Positions 35,850 to 45,258 of a DNA stretch of 64,000 nt are shown piece by piece (the first letter of the stretch is position 1; each line of letters starts with the position of its first letter). The position numbers and the translations under genes were made by a program. Origin of the DNA: Sulfurovum sp. XGS-02 (GTDB lineage Bacteria > Campylobacterota > Campylobacteria > Campylobacterales > Sulfurovaceae). The notes beneath the pieces were generated by a model. The model did no database searches, was not told where the DNA came from, and worked only from the letters and a program-made list of their open reading frames with translations. The stretch lies in NCBI RefSeq assembly GCF_023213175.1, contig NZ_CP093312.1:806001-870000 (forward strand), written 5' to 3'.

Positions 35850-36029
35850 ATGGATATAAATAAATGGAGAGCCACATGTAGACCTATCAGGATTGTGGTA
35901 GGTTTGGCGCTTATCGGTTACGGTGCATACTCAGGAAATGCATGGTTCTATCTTGGTGTGGTTCCGCTTATTGCAGGGCTTACAAACTTTTGTCCGGCAT
36001 GTATCGCCACCAAAAAGTGTGATATCTAG
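35850..36029 (+). CDS. DUF2892/YgaP-type small membrane protein
   Basis: This 59-residue protein has two hydrophobic segments (RIVVGLALIGYGAYSG and WFYLGVVPLIAGLTNF) and a Cys motif CPACIATKKC at the C-terminus. This is the inner-membrane DUF2892 domain often attached to or beside rhodanese domains. An AAAGGA ribosome-binding site is best spaced for the ATG at 35850, rather than the one six bases upstream. The role is unknown; the cysteines hint at sulfur or metal handling. Confidence 0.75.
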   Translation: MDINKWRATCRPIRIVVGLALIGYGAYSGNAWFYLGVVPLIAGLTNFCPACIATKKCDI

Positions 36030-36036
36030 GCAAAAT

Positions 36037-36067
36037 AAAACAGATAAGGTCACTCCTCATCTGTTTT
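36037..36067 (+). terminator. Terminator hairpin after the DUF2892 gene
   Basis: A perfect 9-bp stem AAAACAGAT/ATCTGTTTT spans a 13-base loop and ends in a T run, a good intrinsic terminator that could work on either strand. Confidence 0.65.
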
Positions 36068-36172
36068 ACACTTACTTTTAATGCTATTACATTAGCACTC
36101 TTTTCATAATTCAACCATTCATATATTTAATAAAGTATAATTTCACAATACAACGCTTCAAAGGTACAGGCT

Positions 36173-37501
36173 ATGGATACACTTACTCAATATTTAAATG
36201 ATCATCCTCATGATGAACTGCATCCTTCAGAGATAGCGAATATTCTTAAAGATCTTAATGAAAAAAGTTTTCATGAAGCCCTGCACGCCATACCTAGAGA
36301 GCTTATTGCGGATGTTGCATTGGAACTTCCGGACAGGTATTTTGAAGATATTGTTGAGTCTTTTACGACAAAAGAGATTGCTGATTCGGTCGCTGAACTT
36401 GAAAGTGATGACCAGACAGACTTTATGCAGGAGCTTGAAGAGGTCGATAAAGGTATGGCCAAAGCGGTATTCAGCCAATTGGATGAAGATGACCAGGCAG
36501 ATATCTTAAAGCTCAAGCAGTATGATGAGGATATAGCAGGTGCCTATATGCAAGTAGAAGTATATACAGCTAACTTGCATGACACTGTACATGATGTGAT
36601 CAGACAATTTGCGAAACTAAGACGCAATGATGAACTGGAAAATGTGAACTATCTTTTTGTAACGGATGAAAAACATCACTTACGTTATGGTATAGGTTTA
36701 GACCATCTTCTGGTCTTTAATTTTGATCAAACTCTGGAAGAGAATATTAACGAAAACCCTGAAAAATATAAACCTGTTATGGGGTATGACTCTGATGATA
36801 TCGGTGATATCGTACAGAAGTTTCAAGAGTATGATCTATCGTCGATGCCTATTATTGATGAGAATGGTATACTTCTTGGGCGTATCACTTCAGATGATAT
36901 CTATGATATTATCAATGAGCAGGCGACAGATCAGATGTACCACTTGGCAGGGGTGAATGATGATGCGGAAGAGGATGAAGATATCTTTAAAGCAGGTAAA
37001 TCACGTGCTGTTTGGTTGGGTGTGAACCTGATCACAGCCATTACCGCCTCTTTGGTGATAGGTCTTTTTGAAGATACCCTTCAAAGCATTGTCGCTTTGG
37101 CCATTTTGATGCCTATCGTGGCTTCCATGGGTGGAAATGCAGGGACACAGAGCCTTACGGTTGTTGTTCGTCAGCTCGCACTTGGTGACATTGCACAGCA
37201 TGATGCATTTCGTACGATAAAGAAAGAAATCATACTCTCACTTGCAAATGGTTTCCTTTTTGCTATAATCATGGGTATAATAGCCTCAATATGGTTTGAT
37301 AAAGGGATGCTTGGTATTGTTATTGCACTCTCTATGGTCATCAATCTATTGAGCGCAGGTTTCTTTGGTGCCATGGTTCCATTGTTACTGAAAAAAATGG
37401 AAGTTGATCCGGCCATTGGAAGTACTGTGGTACTGACAACGGTAACGGATGTTGTAGGCTTCTTTTCATTCTTGGGTCTTGCGACCCTGATATTATTATA
37501 A
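36173..37501 (+). CDS. mgtE: Magnesium transporter MgtE
   Basis: The 442-residue protein has the standard three parts. An N-terminal acidic superhelical domain (1 to about 125) is rich in LPDRYFEDIVES-type repeats. Two CBS domains follow (about 130-260; e.g. DLSSMPIIDENGILLGRITSDDI). Five membrane helices (about 275-440) include the pore signature region MPIVASMGGNAGTQSLTVVV. It conducts magnesium ions across the inner membrane, gated by magnesium binding to the cytosolic part. It is followed by a CNNM-type transporter gene 16 bases later, so both probably serve divalent cation balance. Confidence 0.95.
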   Translation: MDTLTQYLNDHPHDELHPSEIANILKDLNEKSFHEALHAIPRELIADVALELPDRYFEDIVESFTTKEIADSVAELESDDQTDFMQELEEVDKGMAKAVFSQLDEDDQADILKLKQYDEDIAGAYMQVEVYTANLHDTVHDVIRQFAKLRRNDELENVNYLFVTDEKHHLRYGIGLDHLLVFNFDQTLEENINENPEKYKPVMGYDSDDIGDIVQKFQEYDLSSMPIIDENGILLGRITSDDIYDIINEQATDQMYHLAGVNDDAEEDEDIFKAGKSRAVWLGVNLITAITASLVIGLFEDTLQSIVALAILMPIVASMGGNAGTQSLTVVVRQLALGDIAQHDAFRTIKKEIILSLANGFLFAIIMGIIASIWFDKGMLGIVIALSMVINLLSAGFFGAMVPLLLKKMEVDPAIGSTVVLTTVTDVVGFFSFLGLATLILL

Positions 37502-37517
37502 AGGTAAATTTACTTAT

Positions 37518-38570
37518 ATGGATTTGTTAATTCTCTATTTCTTTTTGGCTGTGCTGATATCGTTCATCTGTTCGATCTTGGAATCAGTCCTACTCTCTGT
37601 CAATATGGCATATATTTCGGTTCTTGAAAAAGAGCGGCCTATGGCAGGGGCACTTTTAAAGGCCCATAAGATTGGTATCAATAAGTCGATCGCCTCTATT
37701 TTGATCCTCAATACCATTGCCAATACGCTCGGGGCTGCTGCAGTGGGAGCACAGGCAGAGAGTATCTATGGTACAGGCGCTGTTTTTTATGTTTCTATCA
37801 TTTTAACGTTTGCTATTTTATTCCTCTCTGAGATCATCCCCAAAACGATCGGGGCGGTTTATTGGAAACAATTGGCACCGGTCGCTGCGTATGTGATACG
37901 TTTTTTTATCTGGCTTACGTATCCGATTATCCTGATGACACTCTTTGTGACAAACCGTATCAGCAAATCGGAGGATACGATGAGTTTGACAAAGGAAGAG
38001 CTCATCGAGAGCACTTTGTTGAGTGAAGATGAGGGGTTACTTGGAGAGAAAGAGTCAGATGTGATTGAAAATATCCTTTTGCTTGACAAGATAAGGACCA
38101 AGGAGATCCTTACTCCAAGAACCGTTGTTTTTGCACTCAATGGTGACCGAAGTATCAAAGATATCATTGAAAATGAACCGGCAATATTTAAGTTTTCAAG
38201 AATACCGGTGTATGATGAGAGCATTGAAAATATTACCGGTATTGTGATGACCAAAAAGATCTTTAAACAGGCACTGAAAGATGACAATGTCTCACTGCAT
38301 ACAGTGAAAAAAGATATATTTAAAATCAGTGAGAACCTGCCTGTCTCTAAAGCACTGGATCTTTTCATCAAGAAAAAAGAGCATATGTTCCTGGTCGTCG
38401 ACGGTTATGATCAAACCGAAGGGATCGTGACACTTGAAGATTGTGTTGAGACGATACTGGGTGTTGAGATCGTTGATGAGAGTGACAGTGATGCTGATAT
38501 GAGAGAAGTGGCAAAACAGAAGATGCGTCTCAAGCGTAGGTTAGAGAGTATTTCTAACGAAGAAGAGTAA
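37518..38570 (+). CDS. CNNM/CorC-type transporter (DUF21 plus CBS pair)
   Basis: The 350-residue protein has an N-terminal DUF21 domain with four helices (to about 155), including LNTIANTLGAAAVGA and LFLSEIIPKTIGA. A pair of CBS domains follows (ILTPRTVVFALNG and EGIVTLEDCVETILGVEIVDE). It then ends with a short charged tail and lacks the extra CorC_HlyC domain of longer relatives. The family handles magnesium or cobalt efflux, or sodium-coupled transport. Its position between mgtE and a helicase gene, with eight bases to the next start, indicates one transcription unit. Confidence 0.88.
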   Translation: MDLLILYFFLAVLISFICSILESVLLSVNMAYISVLEKERPMAGALLKAHKIGINKSIASILILNTIANTLGAAAVGAQAESIYGTGAVFYVSIILTFAILFLSEIIPKTIGAVYWKQLAPVAAYVIRFFIWLTYPIILMTLFVTNRISKSEDTMSLTKEELIESTLLSEDEGLLGEKESDVIENILLLDKIRTKEILTPRTVVFALNGDRSIKDIIENEPAIFKFSRIPVYDESIENITGIVMTKKIFKQALKDDNVSLHTVKKDIFKISENLPVSKALDLFIKKKEHMFLVVDGYDQTEGIVTLEDCVETILGVEIVDESDSDADMREVAKQKMRLKRRLESISNEEE

Positions 38571-38578
38571 GGCTTACT

Positions 38579-39916
38579 GTGTCATTGGCTACACTTGGAT
38601 TATCTCCAGAGATATTAAAAGCACTGATTGAAAAAGGGTATGAGTCTGCCACGCCTATCCAGAAAGCACTGATACCCGCTATGTTCACGGGTCGGGACAT
38701 TATGGCCGGTGCACAGACAGGTACAGGAAAGACTGCAGGATTTTCTCTCCCTATACTCCAAGAACTCAGTAAAAATTTTCTTGAAGGACAACATTATCCT
38801 AAAGCAGTGATTTTGGTACCTACAAGGGAACTGGCCAAGCAGGTACATGCAAGTATAGAAGCGTATGGCAAGTATCTTCCTCTGAAAAGTATGGTACTTT
38901 ATGGCGGTGCAAACTTGACATCACAGGCGAACAGGCTTAAAGCAGGGGTAGATATCATTGTCGCTACAAGCGGACGTCTCCTGGAACACATAGGGCAAAA
39001 AAATATCAACCTGGAAAGTGTTGCCTATCTCGTGTTGGATGAAGCAGATACGATCCTGGATATGGGCTTTGTGCATGAGGTGAGCAAGATACTTCAGCAC
39101 CTTCCGGATAAGCGGCAGAATGTACTGATATCCGCAACACTCTCCGGGTCTGTAAAAAGACTCGCAGAACAGATACTCCAAAAGCCCAAACTCATAGAAG
39201 TGGACAGTATGGGAACTTCTGCCCATACGGTAGAGCAGATTGTCTATCCTGTTGAGAAAGAGAAGAAAACCGAGCTGCTCTCCTACCTCATAGGTTCACG
39301 AAATTATAAGCAGGTACTTGTCTTCACACGTAAAAAAGAAGTAGCTGATGAAGTGGGCAAAGAGTTGAATCTTTCAGGGCTCACAACAGCGGTGATCCAT
39401 GGTGGTAAAAGTTCCGGGGAGAGAGCTAGAGCACTTGAAGGCTTTAAAGAGGGAAAAGTTCGTGTACTTGTTGCGACGGATATCGCAGCACGGGGACTGG
39501 ATATCCCAGCCTTAGGTGTGGTCATGAACTATGATATCCCTCATGTCACAGGAGACTACATACACCGCATAGGGCGTACGGGAAGGGCAGGGGCGAAAGG
39601 ATTGGCTATTACGCTTATCTCACCTCTGGAAACAGTGGCACTGAAAGAGGTAGAGCGTCTTATGGGCAAGCGTATTCCCCAGGAGAAACTCGATGGGTAT
39701 GCCCCTAAAGAAATACCTAAACAAAAAGGTGCACGTAAAAACCCCAATGAACATAAAAAGACAGATGGGGCTTTTGGTAAAAAGAAAAATAAAACAGCGG
39801 CCGCACCTAAGAGTAAAAAACGTAAAACCACCAAACGTGACGGCTTTAAAGCATTTGATGCTGCGAAACCGAAGACGGATAAGAAGGATAAAAAACGCAG
39901 AAGAGGCAGGAAATAA
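38579..39916 (+). CDS. DEAD-box RNA helicase with lysine-rich tail (RhlE-like)
   Basis: The 445-residue protein carries AQTGTGKTAGFSLPI, PTRELAKQV, DEADTILDMGF, SATLSG, ATDIAARGLDIP and HRIGRTGRAG. The last 75 residues are very basic, with repeated KK/KR clusters, typical of RhlE-type RNA-binding tails. The start is GTG (38579), eight bases after the preceding stop. It is more compact than the helicase at 18.5 kb, and the two share only the common core. Confidence 0.92.
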   Translation: MSLATLGLSPEILKALIEKGYESATPIQKALIPAMFTGRDIMAGAQTGTGKTAGFSLPILQELSKNFLEGQHYPKAVILVPTRELAKQVHASIEAYGKYLPLKSMVLYGGANLTSQANRLKAGVDIIVATSGRLLEHIGQKNINLESVAYLVLDEADTILDMGFVHEVSKILQHLPDKRQNVLISATLSGSVKRLAEQILQKPKLIEVDSMGTSAHTVEQIVYPVEKEKKTELLSYLIGSRNYKQVLVFTRKKEVADEVGKELNLSGLTTAVIHGGKSSGERARALEGFKEGKVRVLVATDIAARGLDIPALGVVMNYDIPHVTGDYIHRIGRTGRAGAKGLAITLISPLETVALKEVERLMGKRIPQEKLDGYAPKEIPKQKGARKNPNEHKKTDGAFGKKKNKTAAAPKSKKRKTTKRDGFKAFDAAKPKTDKKDKKRRRGRK

Positions 39917-39924
39917 TTTCCTGT

Positions 39925-39956
39925 TAAGTGGGTTTTACCAGGGGGTAAGCCACTTA
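39925..39956. terminator. Bidirectional terminator between convergent genes
   Basis: TAAGTGG pairs with CCACTTA, and an inner TTACC pairs with GGTAA around AGGG. It fills the 40-base space between the helicase stop and the stop of the convergent small gene, so it can serve both. Confidence 0.65.
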
Positions 39957-40298
39957 TTAAGCTCTGACATCATTTAAAAATGCCAGGGTGAGCGTATTTT
40001 TACCTTCGATGCGTTTTTTCTTGACAGTCAGTTTTACACTGTGGAAAAGAAAAAGTTCACCTGCATAGTTGATTCCCAACACGAAAGTATATTCTCCAAA
40101 AATAAATTTTTTCATCCCTTTTGCTTCAGGTTTTTTGGTAGGATTCTTGATATAGAAACAGACTTCATTAGGAAAATCGCTTGTACGTTTATCATCATCG
40201 TTCAAAATTACTTCACCTAACTCAGAGGTTACTTGAACAGAGAGCTTCGAATCGAGCTCATGTGCTCTTATCGTATAATCACCAAATGTAAATAGCAT
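39957..40298 (-). CDS. Conserved-looking hypothetical protein, 113 residues
   Basis: A soluble-looking protein predicted mostly beta (FTFGDYTIRAHELDSKLSVQVTS...), without signal peptide, helices or cysteine motifs beyond one Cys in VCFYIKN. Alternating hydrophobic and charged residues suggest a small beta-sandwich or barrel. I do not recognise a family. It stands alone, convergent with the helicase gene and 130 bases from truD. Confidence 0.65.
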   Translation of the reverse strand: MLFTFGDYTIRAHELDSKLSVQVTSELGEVILNDDDKRTSDFPNEVCFYIKNPTKKPEAKGMKKFIFGEYTFVLGINYAGELFLFHSVKLTVKKKRIEGKNTLTLAFLNDVRA

Positions 40299-40429
40299 TC
40301 ATATATCCTTGTTTATTAGATGAAATATTATATCTTTTATTACATGGTTTTATATAGATTTTTGTATAAATAATACGCAAATTGACGATACCATGTAACC
40401 TTCTGGAATCTGTTTTATGATTTTATCGT

Positions 40430-41521
40430 TTATATTTCCTTCAAAGAAAATTTCCCAATCTCTTCTAAAAATGTAGTAGCATACGAACCCTTGGGAAGAT
40501 AAAATTCAACAGTAAGTTTTTTGGTATTGCTGTCATATTCTGTTTCGACATTCTTAGGCCATATCCATGCAAAACGCCTATCCCCTTTCAGCGAGTTCAA
40601 TTCCGTATCATCATAGGATTCTTCGAGATGATAGGCATCACTTTTGGCTCTGAGTGCATTGGCACCGCATAGCAGTCCGGTAGGGGAGATCTTCTTTTGT
40701 TCGAAGGCTTGAGCGCTTTGCAGCATATCTTTGATATAATCCATTTTCCCGTAAGGATAGGGCATGATGATATCACCGATAAAGAGTTTGAAAAACTGAG
40801 GCTGTTTGGCCAAGATTTTCACCAGTTCCAGCGGATATTTGAGTTTTTTAGCTGCTTCTCCTGTTTTATTGTCCCTAATGATGGCAGAGAGTTTTACTCT
40901 CGAAGCAAGCCATTGGTTGTAAAGGTAGCTCTGGTAGGCTGAAACAAGCAGTTTTTCTTTGCTTCCTTTCAGACGTTTCCCTGAATGGGCTATCTCTTTT
41001 CCCTGCAGATAGGAACGGCTGTCTTCTCCAAAACGTTGGTAACCATAATAGTTCGGTATGCCGTCAACCTGCATTTTTTTTGCAGTGGTATTGAAAAATT
41101 TTGCTTCGTTTTCAGCAACTTTATGCAAGACAATGGAAAAACGATTGCCTTTGAGGTGTCCTATTTTGATAGGCGCTTTGTTGTAGGTACGTTCCAGTAT
41201 TTCGATCTTCTCTGTAGTAAGGTTCTTGTTCAGTTCTTTTTCGTACTTTTTTGGAAGTGAAATGTACTGTATGGTAGTGGCATTTTTATCTTTAAGACCT
41301 GCATAGCCGATGTCACGTTCCTGCAGGCCGGTTGCCTTGGCAAGGACCGTAACCAGTTTCCATGTGCTCATATCGGTTTTTTTGATCTTGAGTATGAGGT
41401 AATTCCCTGTACCGCTGAAAGCGTAAAGAGGTATCTCTTCAACAAAAAATCGCTCAACTGTCTGTTTAAAGTCGAACTTTAGCGGGGTATGGTTATAGGC
41501 ATAGGTCTTTATGTGATTCAT
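40430..41521 (-). CDS. truD: tRNA pseudouridine(13) synthase TruD
   Basis: This 363-residue protein is of the TruD family. The active-site motif AGLKDKNATTIQYI (about 75-88) contains the catalytic aspartate. The N-terminal FFVEEIPLYAFSGTGNYLILKIKK and the later KGNRFSIVLH, NYYGYQRFG and LVSAYQSYLYNQWLASR are also family landmarks. TruD makes pseudouridine at position 13 of tRNA-Glu. The insertion domain in the middle is shorter or more divergent than in E. coli. It is divergent from the yjgN-like gene. Confidence 0.93.
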   Translation of the reverse strand: MNHIKTYAYNHTPLKFDFKQTVERFFVEEIPLYAFSGTGNYLILKIKKTDMSTWKLVTVLAKATGLQERDIGYAGLKDKNATTIQYISLPKKYEKELNKNLTTEKIEILERTYNKAPIKIGHLKGNRFSIVLHKVAENEAKFFNTTAKKMQVDGIPNYYGYQRFGEDSRSYLQGKEIAHSGKRLKGSKEKLLVSAYQSYLYNQWLASRVKLSAIIRDNKTGEAAKKLKYPLELVKILAKQPQFFKLFIGDIIMPYPYGKMDYIKDMLQSAQAFEQKKISPTGLLCGANALRAKSDAYHLEESYDDTELNSLKGDRRFAWIWPKNVETEYDSNTKKLTVEFYLPKGSYATTFLEEIGKFSLKEI

Positions 41522-41603
41522 GACGAGATTATACCGAAATAATGATGTAAGCTGGAGATATGATCATGAATTGAAAGGTTTATTGGGACTTTTTTATATT
41601 TGA

Positions 41604-41630
41604 ATCATATATTATAACTTAATATATGAT
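41604..41630. promoter_or_regulatory. Perfect 10-bp inverted repeat upstream of yjgN-M48
   Basis: ATCATATATT and AATATATGAT flank a 7-base centre, in the truD-yjgN divergent spacer about 35 bases upstream of the yjgN start. The size and symmetry suit a dimeric repressor operator. The AT-richness lowers significance. Confidence 0.4.
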
Positions 41631-41664
41631 AGACTTATGGATAAAATTTTTGGGAGGATGAATG

Positions 41665-42834
41665 ATGAAATCATTAAAATTTGAGGGGAGCGGTAGAGAG
41701 TATTTCAAAATATGGATCGTGAATGTACTCTTGACGATAGTGACATTAGGATTCTACTATCCATGGGCAAAAGTGCGTAATCGTCGTTATTTTTATGCCA
41801 ATTCTATACTGGATGGCAGAAACTTTGAGTATCATGCAACAGGAAAACAACTTTTTATAGGTTTTTTGGTGGCAATGAGCCTTTTTATTGCCTATGTGGT
41901 GATCCAGCAGCTTTCAACTATAGGGAGTGTTATCTTGATTGGTGCTTTGTTTATAGCGGTACCTTGGCTCATATGGAGAAGTATGATGTTCAATATGCGT
42001 ATGACAAGTTTTTCAAATGTACGTTTTGGTTTTGTAGGTAAACTTCGTGATTCGTATATGAACTTCTTTGTCTATCCTGCTCTTTTAATGATCGGGTATG
42101 TTGTATTGGCGATCGGTGTGGAGGTATTGATGCCTATCTTAGGTATGGGATTGACGTCTCTGATCTCAATGATTGTATTTTTAACCTTTATTGTGTTTGC
42201 TGTCTCTTTTATCAAAAAGAAAAATACTGAATATTTCATCAACCTCTCACGTTATGGACAGGGGATCTTTCAAACAAATGTCAAGACAAAAGAGTTTATG
42301 AACATTATGGTCAAAACGGTAGGTATAGCACTATTGACCATGCTTATTACAGCATTGATCATAGGTGCTTTGGTGTATGCAACCGTAGGACTTGAAACAC
42401 TTGTTTCTATTCAGGAAGCAGCTAATGATCCTCAAATGATGCAGGCACAGATGGCTGCAATTTTGCCTATTGTAGGGTTGGCTTACTTAGGGATGATACT
42501 TGCATCTATGTTCATTATGGCATATGCTATGACAAGACAACGTACCTATGTCTATCAAAATACTACTTTAGATGATGAAATCTCTTTTGGTTCTACACTC
42601 AAAGCAAAACAACTCGCATGGGTAATGATGACAAACTTTTTGGCTGTTATCGCAACATTAGGACTTGCTATGCCATGGGCAAAAGTAAGGGTTGCAAGGG
42701 TCATGTTGGAAAATACACAAGTGCATACTGGTGCAGGGTTTGATCAATATATGACACAAAAACAAAATGAATCGTCATCATTGGGAGAACAGATAGGTGA
42801 TGCCTTTGATGTAGATGTAGGACTAGGTTTTTAA
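41665..42834 (+). CDS. yjgN: YjgN family (DUF898) membrane protein
   Basis: The roughly 389-residue protein has the DUF898 duplicated pattern. FEGSGREYFKIWIVNVLLTIVTLGFYYPWAKVRNRRYFY at the N-terminus recurs near the C-terminus as NFLAVIATLGLAMPWAKVRVARVML. Multiple membrane helices lie between. The function is unknown. GGGAGGATG is a strong ribosome-binding site; two adjacent ATGs are possible. It is followed after four bases by an M48 peptidase gene, a pairing seen repeatedly for this family. Confidence 0.88.
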   Translation: MKSLKFEGSGREYFKIWIVNVLLTIVTLGFYYPWAKVRNRRYFYANSILDGRNFEYHATGKQLFIGFLVAMSLFIAYVVIQQLSTIGSVILIGALFIAVPWLIWRSMMFNMRMTSFSNVRFGFVGKLRDSYMNFFVYPALLMIGYVVLAIGVEVLMPILGMGLTSLISMIVFLTFIVFAVSFIKKKNTEYFINLSRYGQGIFQTNVKTKEFMNIMVKTVGIALLTMLITALIIGALVYATVGLETLVSIQEAANDPQMMQAQMAAILPIVGLAYLGMILASMFIMAYAMTRQRTYVYQNTTLDDEISFGSTLKAKQLAWVMMTNFLAVIATLGLAMPWAKVRVARVMLENTQVHTGAGFDQYMTQKQNESSSLGEQIGDAFDVDVGLGF

Positions 42835-42838
42835 AGAT

Positions 42839-43948
42839 ATGATACAGGGCAAGTGGTATGCACAAGGAAGTGCAGCATCTTTGGATGCGACACTTGCTGC
42901 AACATCAGAACATACTTATGTGATCAAGATAGAAAATGGCACTTTATACGAAGGTAAGTTGTCTGCATTACATGTAGGCAATAGACTGGGAAACACAGAA
43001 CGAAAGATCACCCTTGAAGATGGCTCCATCTTCGCTACAAAAGAAAATGACTTTATTGATCATACATTTAAAAAACATTTGTTAGGCAATCGCTTGATCC
43101 ATACGCTGGAGTCAAAGATGAGATGGGTGTTTGTTGCACTTGTGATCACAGTATTTACTACCTTTGGATTTTTTAAATGGGGTGTACCGTGGAGCAGTAC
43201 AAAGATAGCACATCTGCTGCCGCATGAAACCAATGAACTTATTGCTTCGCATACGTTAGATTTTCTTGATAAGTATATCTTTCAAAAGAGTCAGATCCCG
43301 CAATCTAAAATGGAAGAGATACGCCAACATTTTACATCTAAATTAGTTCCATTAAATGAAGACAAAGAGATACATTACAGACTGCATTTTCGTTTATGGA
43401 GTGATGGGAACTTAAGTATACCCAATGCATTGGCATTGCCTTCGGGAGATATTATTTTAACAGATAAATTTGTAGAACTATCAAAGACTCAAGATGAAAT
43501 TGATTCTGTACTATTGCATGAGATGGGGCATGTGGTACATCGTCATACTTTAGAGACGGTGATCGAAAGTACATTTATCACCGTGACTACAATGATGATA
43601 GTGGGAGATAGTAACGGATTGGCAGATATGGGCGTAGGGCTAGGTTCCCTTCTTGTAAGCAGCAGTTATTCGCGTGGCCATGAATCTGAAGCAGATCACT
43701 ATGCATTTGAGCAGATGCTTACGGCCAAGATAGACCCGATAGCATTTTCAGATATTATGAATCGTATGACGTCATATATGGAGATATCAGGTAAAAATGA
43801 TAAGAACAGCGAAGTGTCCAATGAGGATGTTTTGGATTATTTATCTTCCCACCCTACGACCAAAGAGCGTGTCAAGATAGCACAACAGTACAGTCAATGT
43901 TTCAAAAAAGGTTTGACTAGCTGTGAAATAGTCTTAGAGTCACAATAA
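42839..43948 (+). CDS. M48-family membrane-associated metallopeptidase
   Basis: The 369-residue protein has an N-terminal soluble region (about 1-95) and a transmembrane helix near 98-115 (WVFVALVITVFTTFGFFKW). An M48 peptidase domain follows with the zinc-binding LLHEMGHVVHRH (HExxH) and the downstream SRGHESEADHYAFE glutamate ligand region. It resembles HtpX/Oma1/BepA-type quality-control proteases. It is four bases after yjgN, implying a joint envelope-stress or membrane-protein role. One odd point is that the N-terminal part looks like a separate small beta-rich module. Confidence 0.88.
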   Translation: MIQGKWYAQGSAASLDATLAATSEHTYVIKIENGTLYEGKLSALHVGNRLGNTERKITLEDGSIFATKENDFIDHTFKKHLLGNRLIHTLESKMRWVFVALVITVFTTFGFFKWGVPWSSTKIAHLLPHETNELIASHTLDFLDKYIFQKSQIPQSKMEEIRQHFTSKLVPLNEDKEIHYRLHFRLWSDGNLSIPNALALPSGDIILTDKFVELSKTQDEIDSVLLHEMGHVVHRHTLETVIESTFITVTTMMIVGDSNGLADMGVGLGSLLVSSSYSRGHESEADHYAFEQMLTAKIDPIAFSDIMNRMTSYMEISGKNDKNSEVSNEDVLDYLSSHPTTKERVKIAQQYSQCFKKGLTSCEIVLESQ

Positions 43949-43951
43949 AAT

Positions 43952-44737
43952 TTAACCGCATTTCCCGGGCGCACATTTCATACCGTTAAATTGTCCTGTC
44001 AATGTGCCATCAGTACTTCCTTCATGCATTTTATCCATTCTCTCTTTCATCATTTGTGGATGTGCAATGAAATTGTAACCTTTATAAAGGGTGATCCCTC
44101 CATAGAGAATGACAAGAAGAGACGCCAACTTCATCATGGTACCTCGGAGGGATCCTTTTTGCAGGATCTTTGTGAGGAAGCCTAAAAAGAAAAGTGCGGG
44201 GATAGTAGCCAATCCAAAGGTCGCCATCACCAAGGCCCCGGAAAGAGGATCAGCAGTACTTGCCGCAAAAATAGCAAAAGAGTAGACAAGTCCGCAAGGG
44301 ATGATACCATTGAGCAAACCTAAAAGATAAAAGCTTAGATACGATTTGTCCGACATGAGTGCTCTAAAGCTCTTTTGATACCAGGCATATTTGGAAACGG
44401 ACCATTCAGCGGAGTTTAGGAATTTGAGGTTTCCTATAAGAGAGAGACCTGCGAGTATCATCAGTATACCCGTGATGAGAAAAAGTATCCCTTTGGTTGT
44501 AGGCGTAAAGGCGACCACTTGACCCACATAACCAAATATTGCACCTAAAATGGCATAGGTCGTAACACGTCCAAAGTTATAGGCCAAGTGTGAAGCTGTC
44601 TGTTGCAGATAACTTGTTCTTTGATCTATTTTTGTAGAAGAGTACGCAACGACGATCCCGCCGCACATACCAATACAATGTCCAACACTTCCTAAAAAAG
44701 CGGTTGTTAAGATAATAATTAAATCTATATTGCCCAT
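43952..44737 (-). CDS. SafE/DsbD_2-type membrane protein with C-terminal MKCAPGKCG motif
   Basis: A 261-residue inner-membrane protein with six helices. Its signature segments (SVGHCIGMCGGIVVAYS, YNFGRVTTYAILGAIFG, LNGIIPCGLVYSFAI) match the sulfite-exporter TauE/SafE and DsbD_2 group found near cytochrome oxidase and copper genes. The last 45 residues are rich in Met, His and Lys and end with MKCAPGKCG. The same motif type occurs twice in the lipoprotein at 53.3 kb next to a Cus-like pump. A role in copper or thiol handling is likely, but I do not assign a substrate. Confidence 0.82.
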   Translation of the reverse strand: MGNIDLIIILTTAFLGSVGHCIGMCGGIVVAYSSTKIDQRTSYLQQTASHLAYNFGRVTTYAILGAIFGYVGQVVAFTPTTKGILFLITGILMILAGLSLIGNLKFLNSAEWSVSKYAWYQKSFRALMSDKSYLSFYLLGLLNGIIPCGLVYSFAIFAASTADPLSGALVMATFGLATIPALFFLGFLTKILQKGSLRGTMMKLASLLVILYGGITLYKGYNFIAHPQMMKERMDKMHEGSTDGTLTGQFNGMKCAPGKCG

Positions 44738-44820
44738 TGAGACAGCCTCTTTTGTAAATAGTGATAAAACTATAGTATTATTTTGTTAAAATAATGTTAA
44801 TAAATCATAAGGGCCGTATT

Positions 44821-45258
44821 GTGTTTAAATTTTTAAAACGTAATATCATAAAAATGTTTAGAGAATTACTTGTCTACCATCATAGTTCTTTAGAGTATAG
44901 AGCGAAGATCCTCACCCTTATGGTTTCAGCAAATGGCGAGATCTGTGAATGCGAAAAACAAAAACTTAAAGAGATAGCACACAGCATTTATAGTGATAAT
45001 CAGGAGAGAGCAGAACTTCTCATCGATACGGTCAATGAATACCATACCAAGATCATAACCAATAATGGACTGGATTTTGAGCATCTTATTATGTTGGTTG
45101 AAAATGAGACCAGAGAGGTACCTCGTTTTACATCAAAGATAGACATCGGGCTTCTAATGCAGCTGCATGAATGTATGGACAGTGAAGAGGATACTCTGTT
45201 CCAGCAGCGTATTGTAGAATTTTTACAGGGTCTTAAGGACGAATATGGAGTGGTATAG
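44821..45258 (+). CDS. Small TerB-like helical protein, GTG start
   Basis: An all-helical protein of about 145 residues. The segment AKILTLMVSANGEICECEKQKLKEIA resembles the TerB/tellurite-resistance domain core (metal-binding D/N-G-x-I-x-x-x-E type loop). The GTG at 44821 has AAGGG six bases upstream, unlike the ATG at 44794, so I use the GTG. The final 14 bases overlap the acylphosphatase start. The function is not known. Conservative calls would leave it as hypothetical. Confidence 0.6.
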   Translation: MFKFLKRNIIKMFRELLVYHHSSLEYRAKILTLMVSANGEICECEKQKLKEIAHSIYSDNQERAELLIDTVNEYHTKIITNNGLDFEHLIMLVENETREVPRFTSKIDIGLLMQLHECMDSEEDTLFQQRIVEFLQGLKDEYGVV

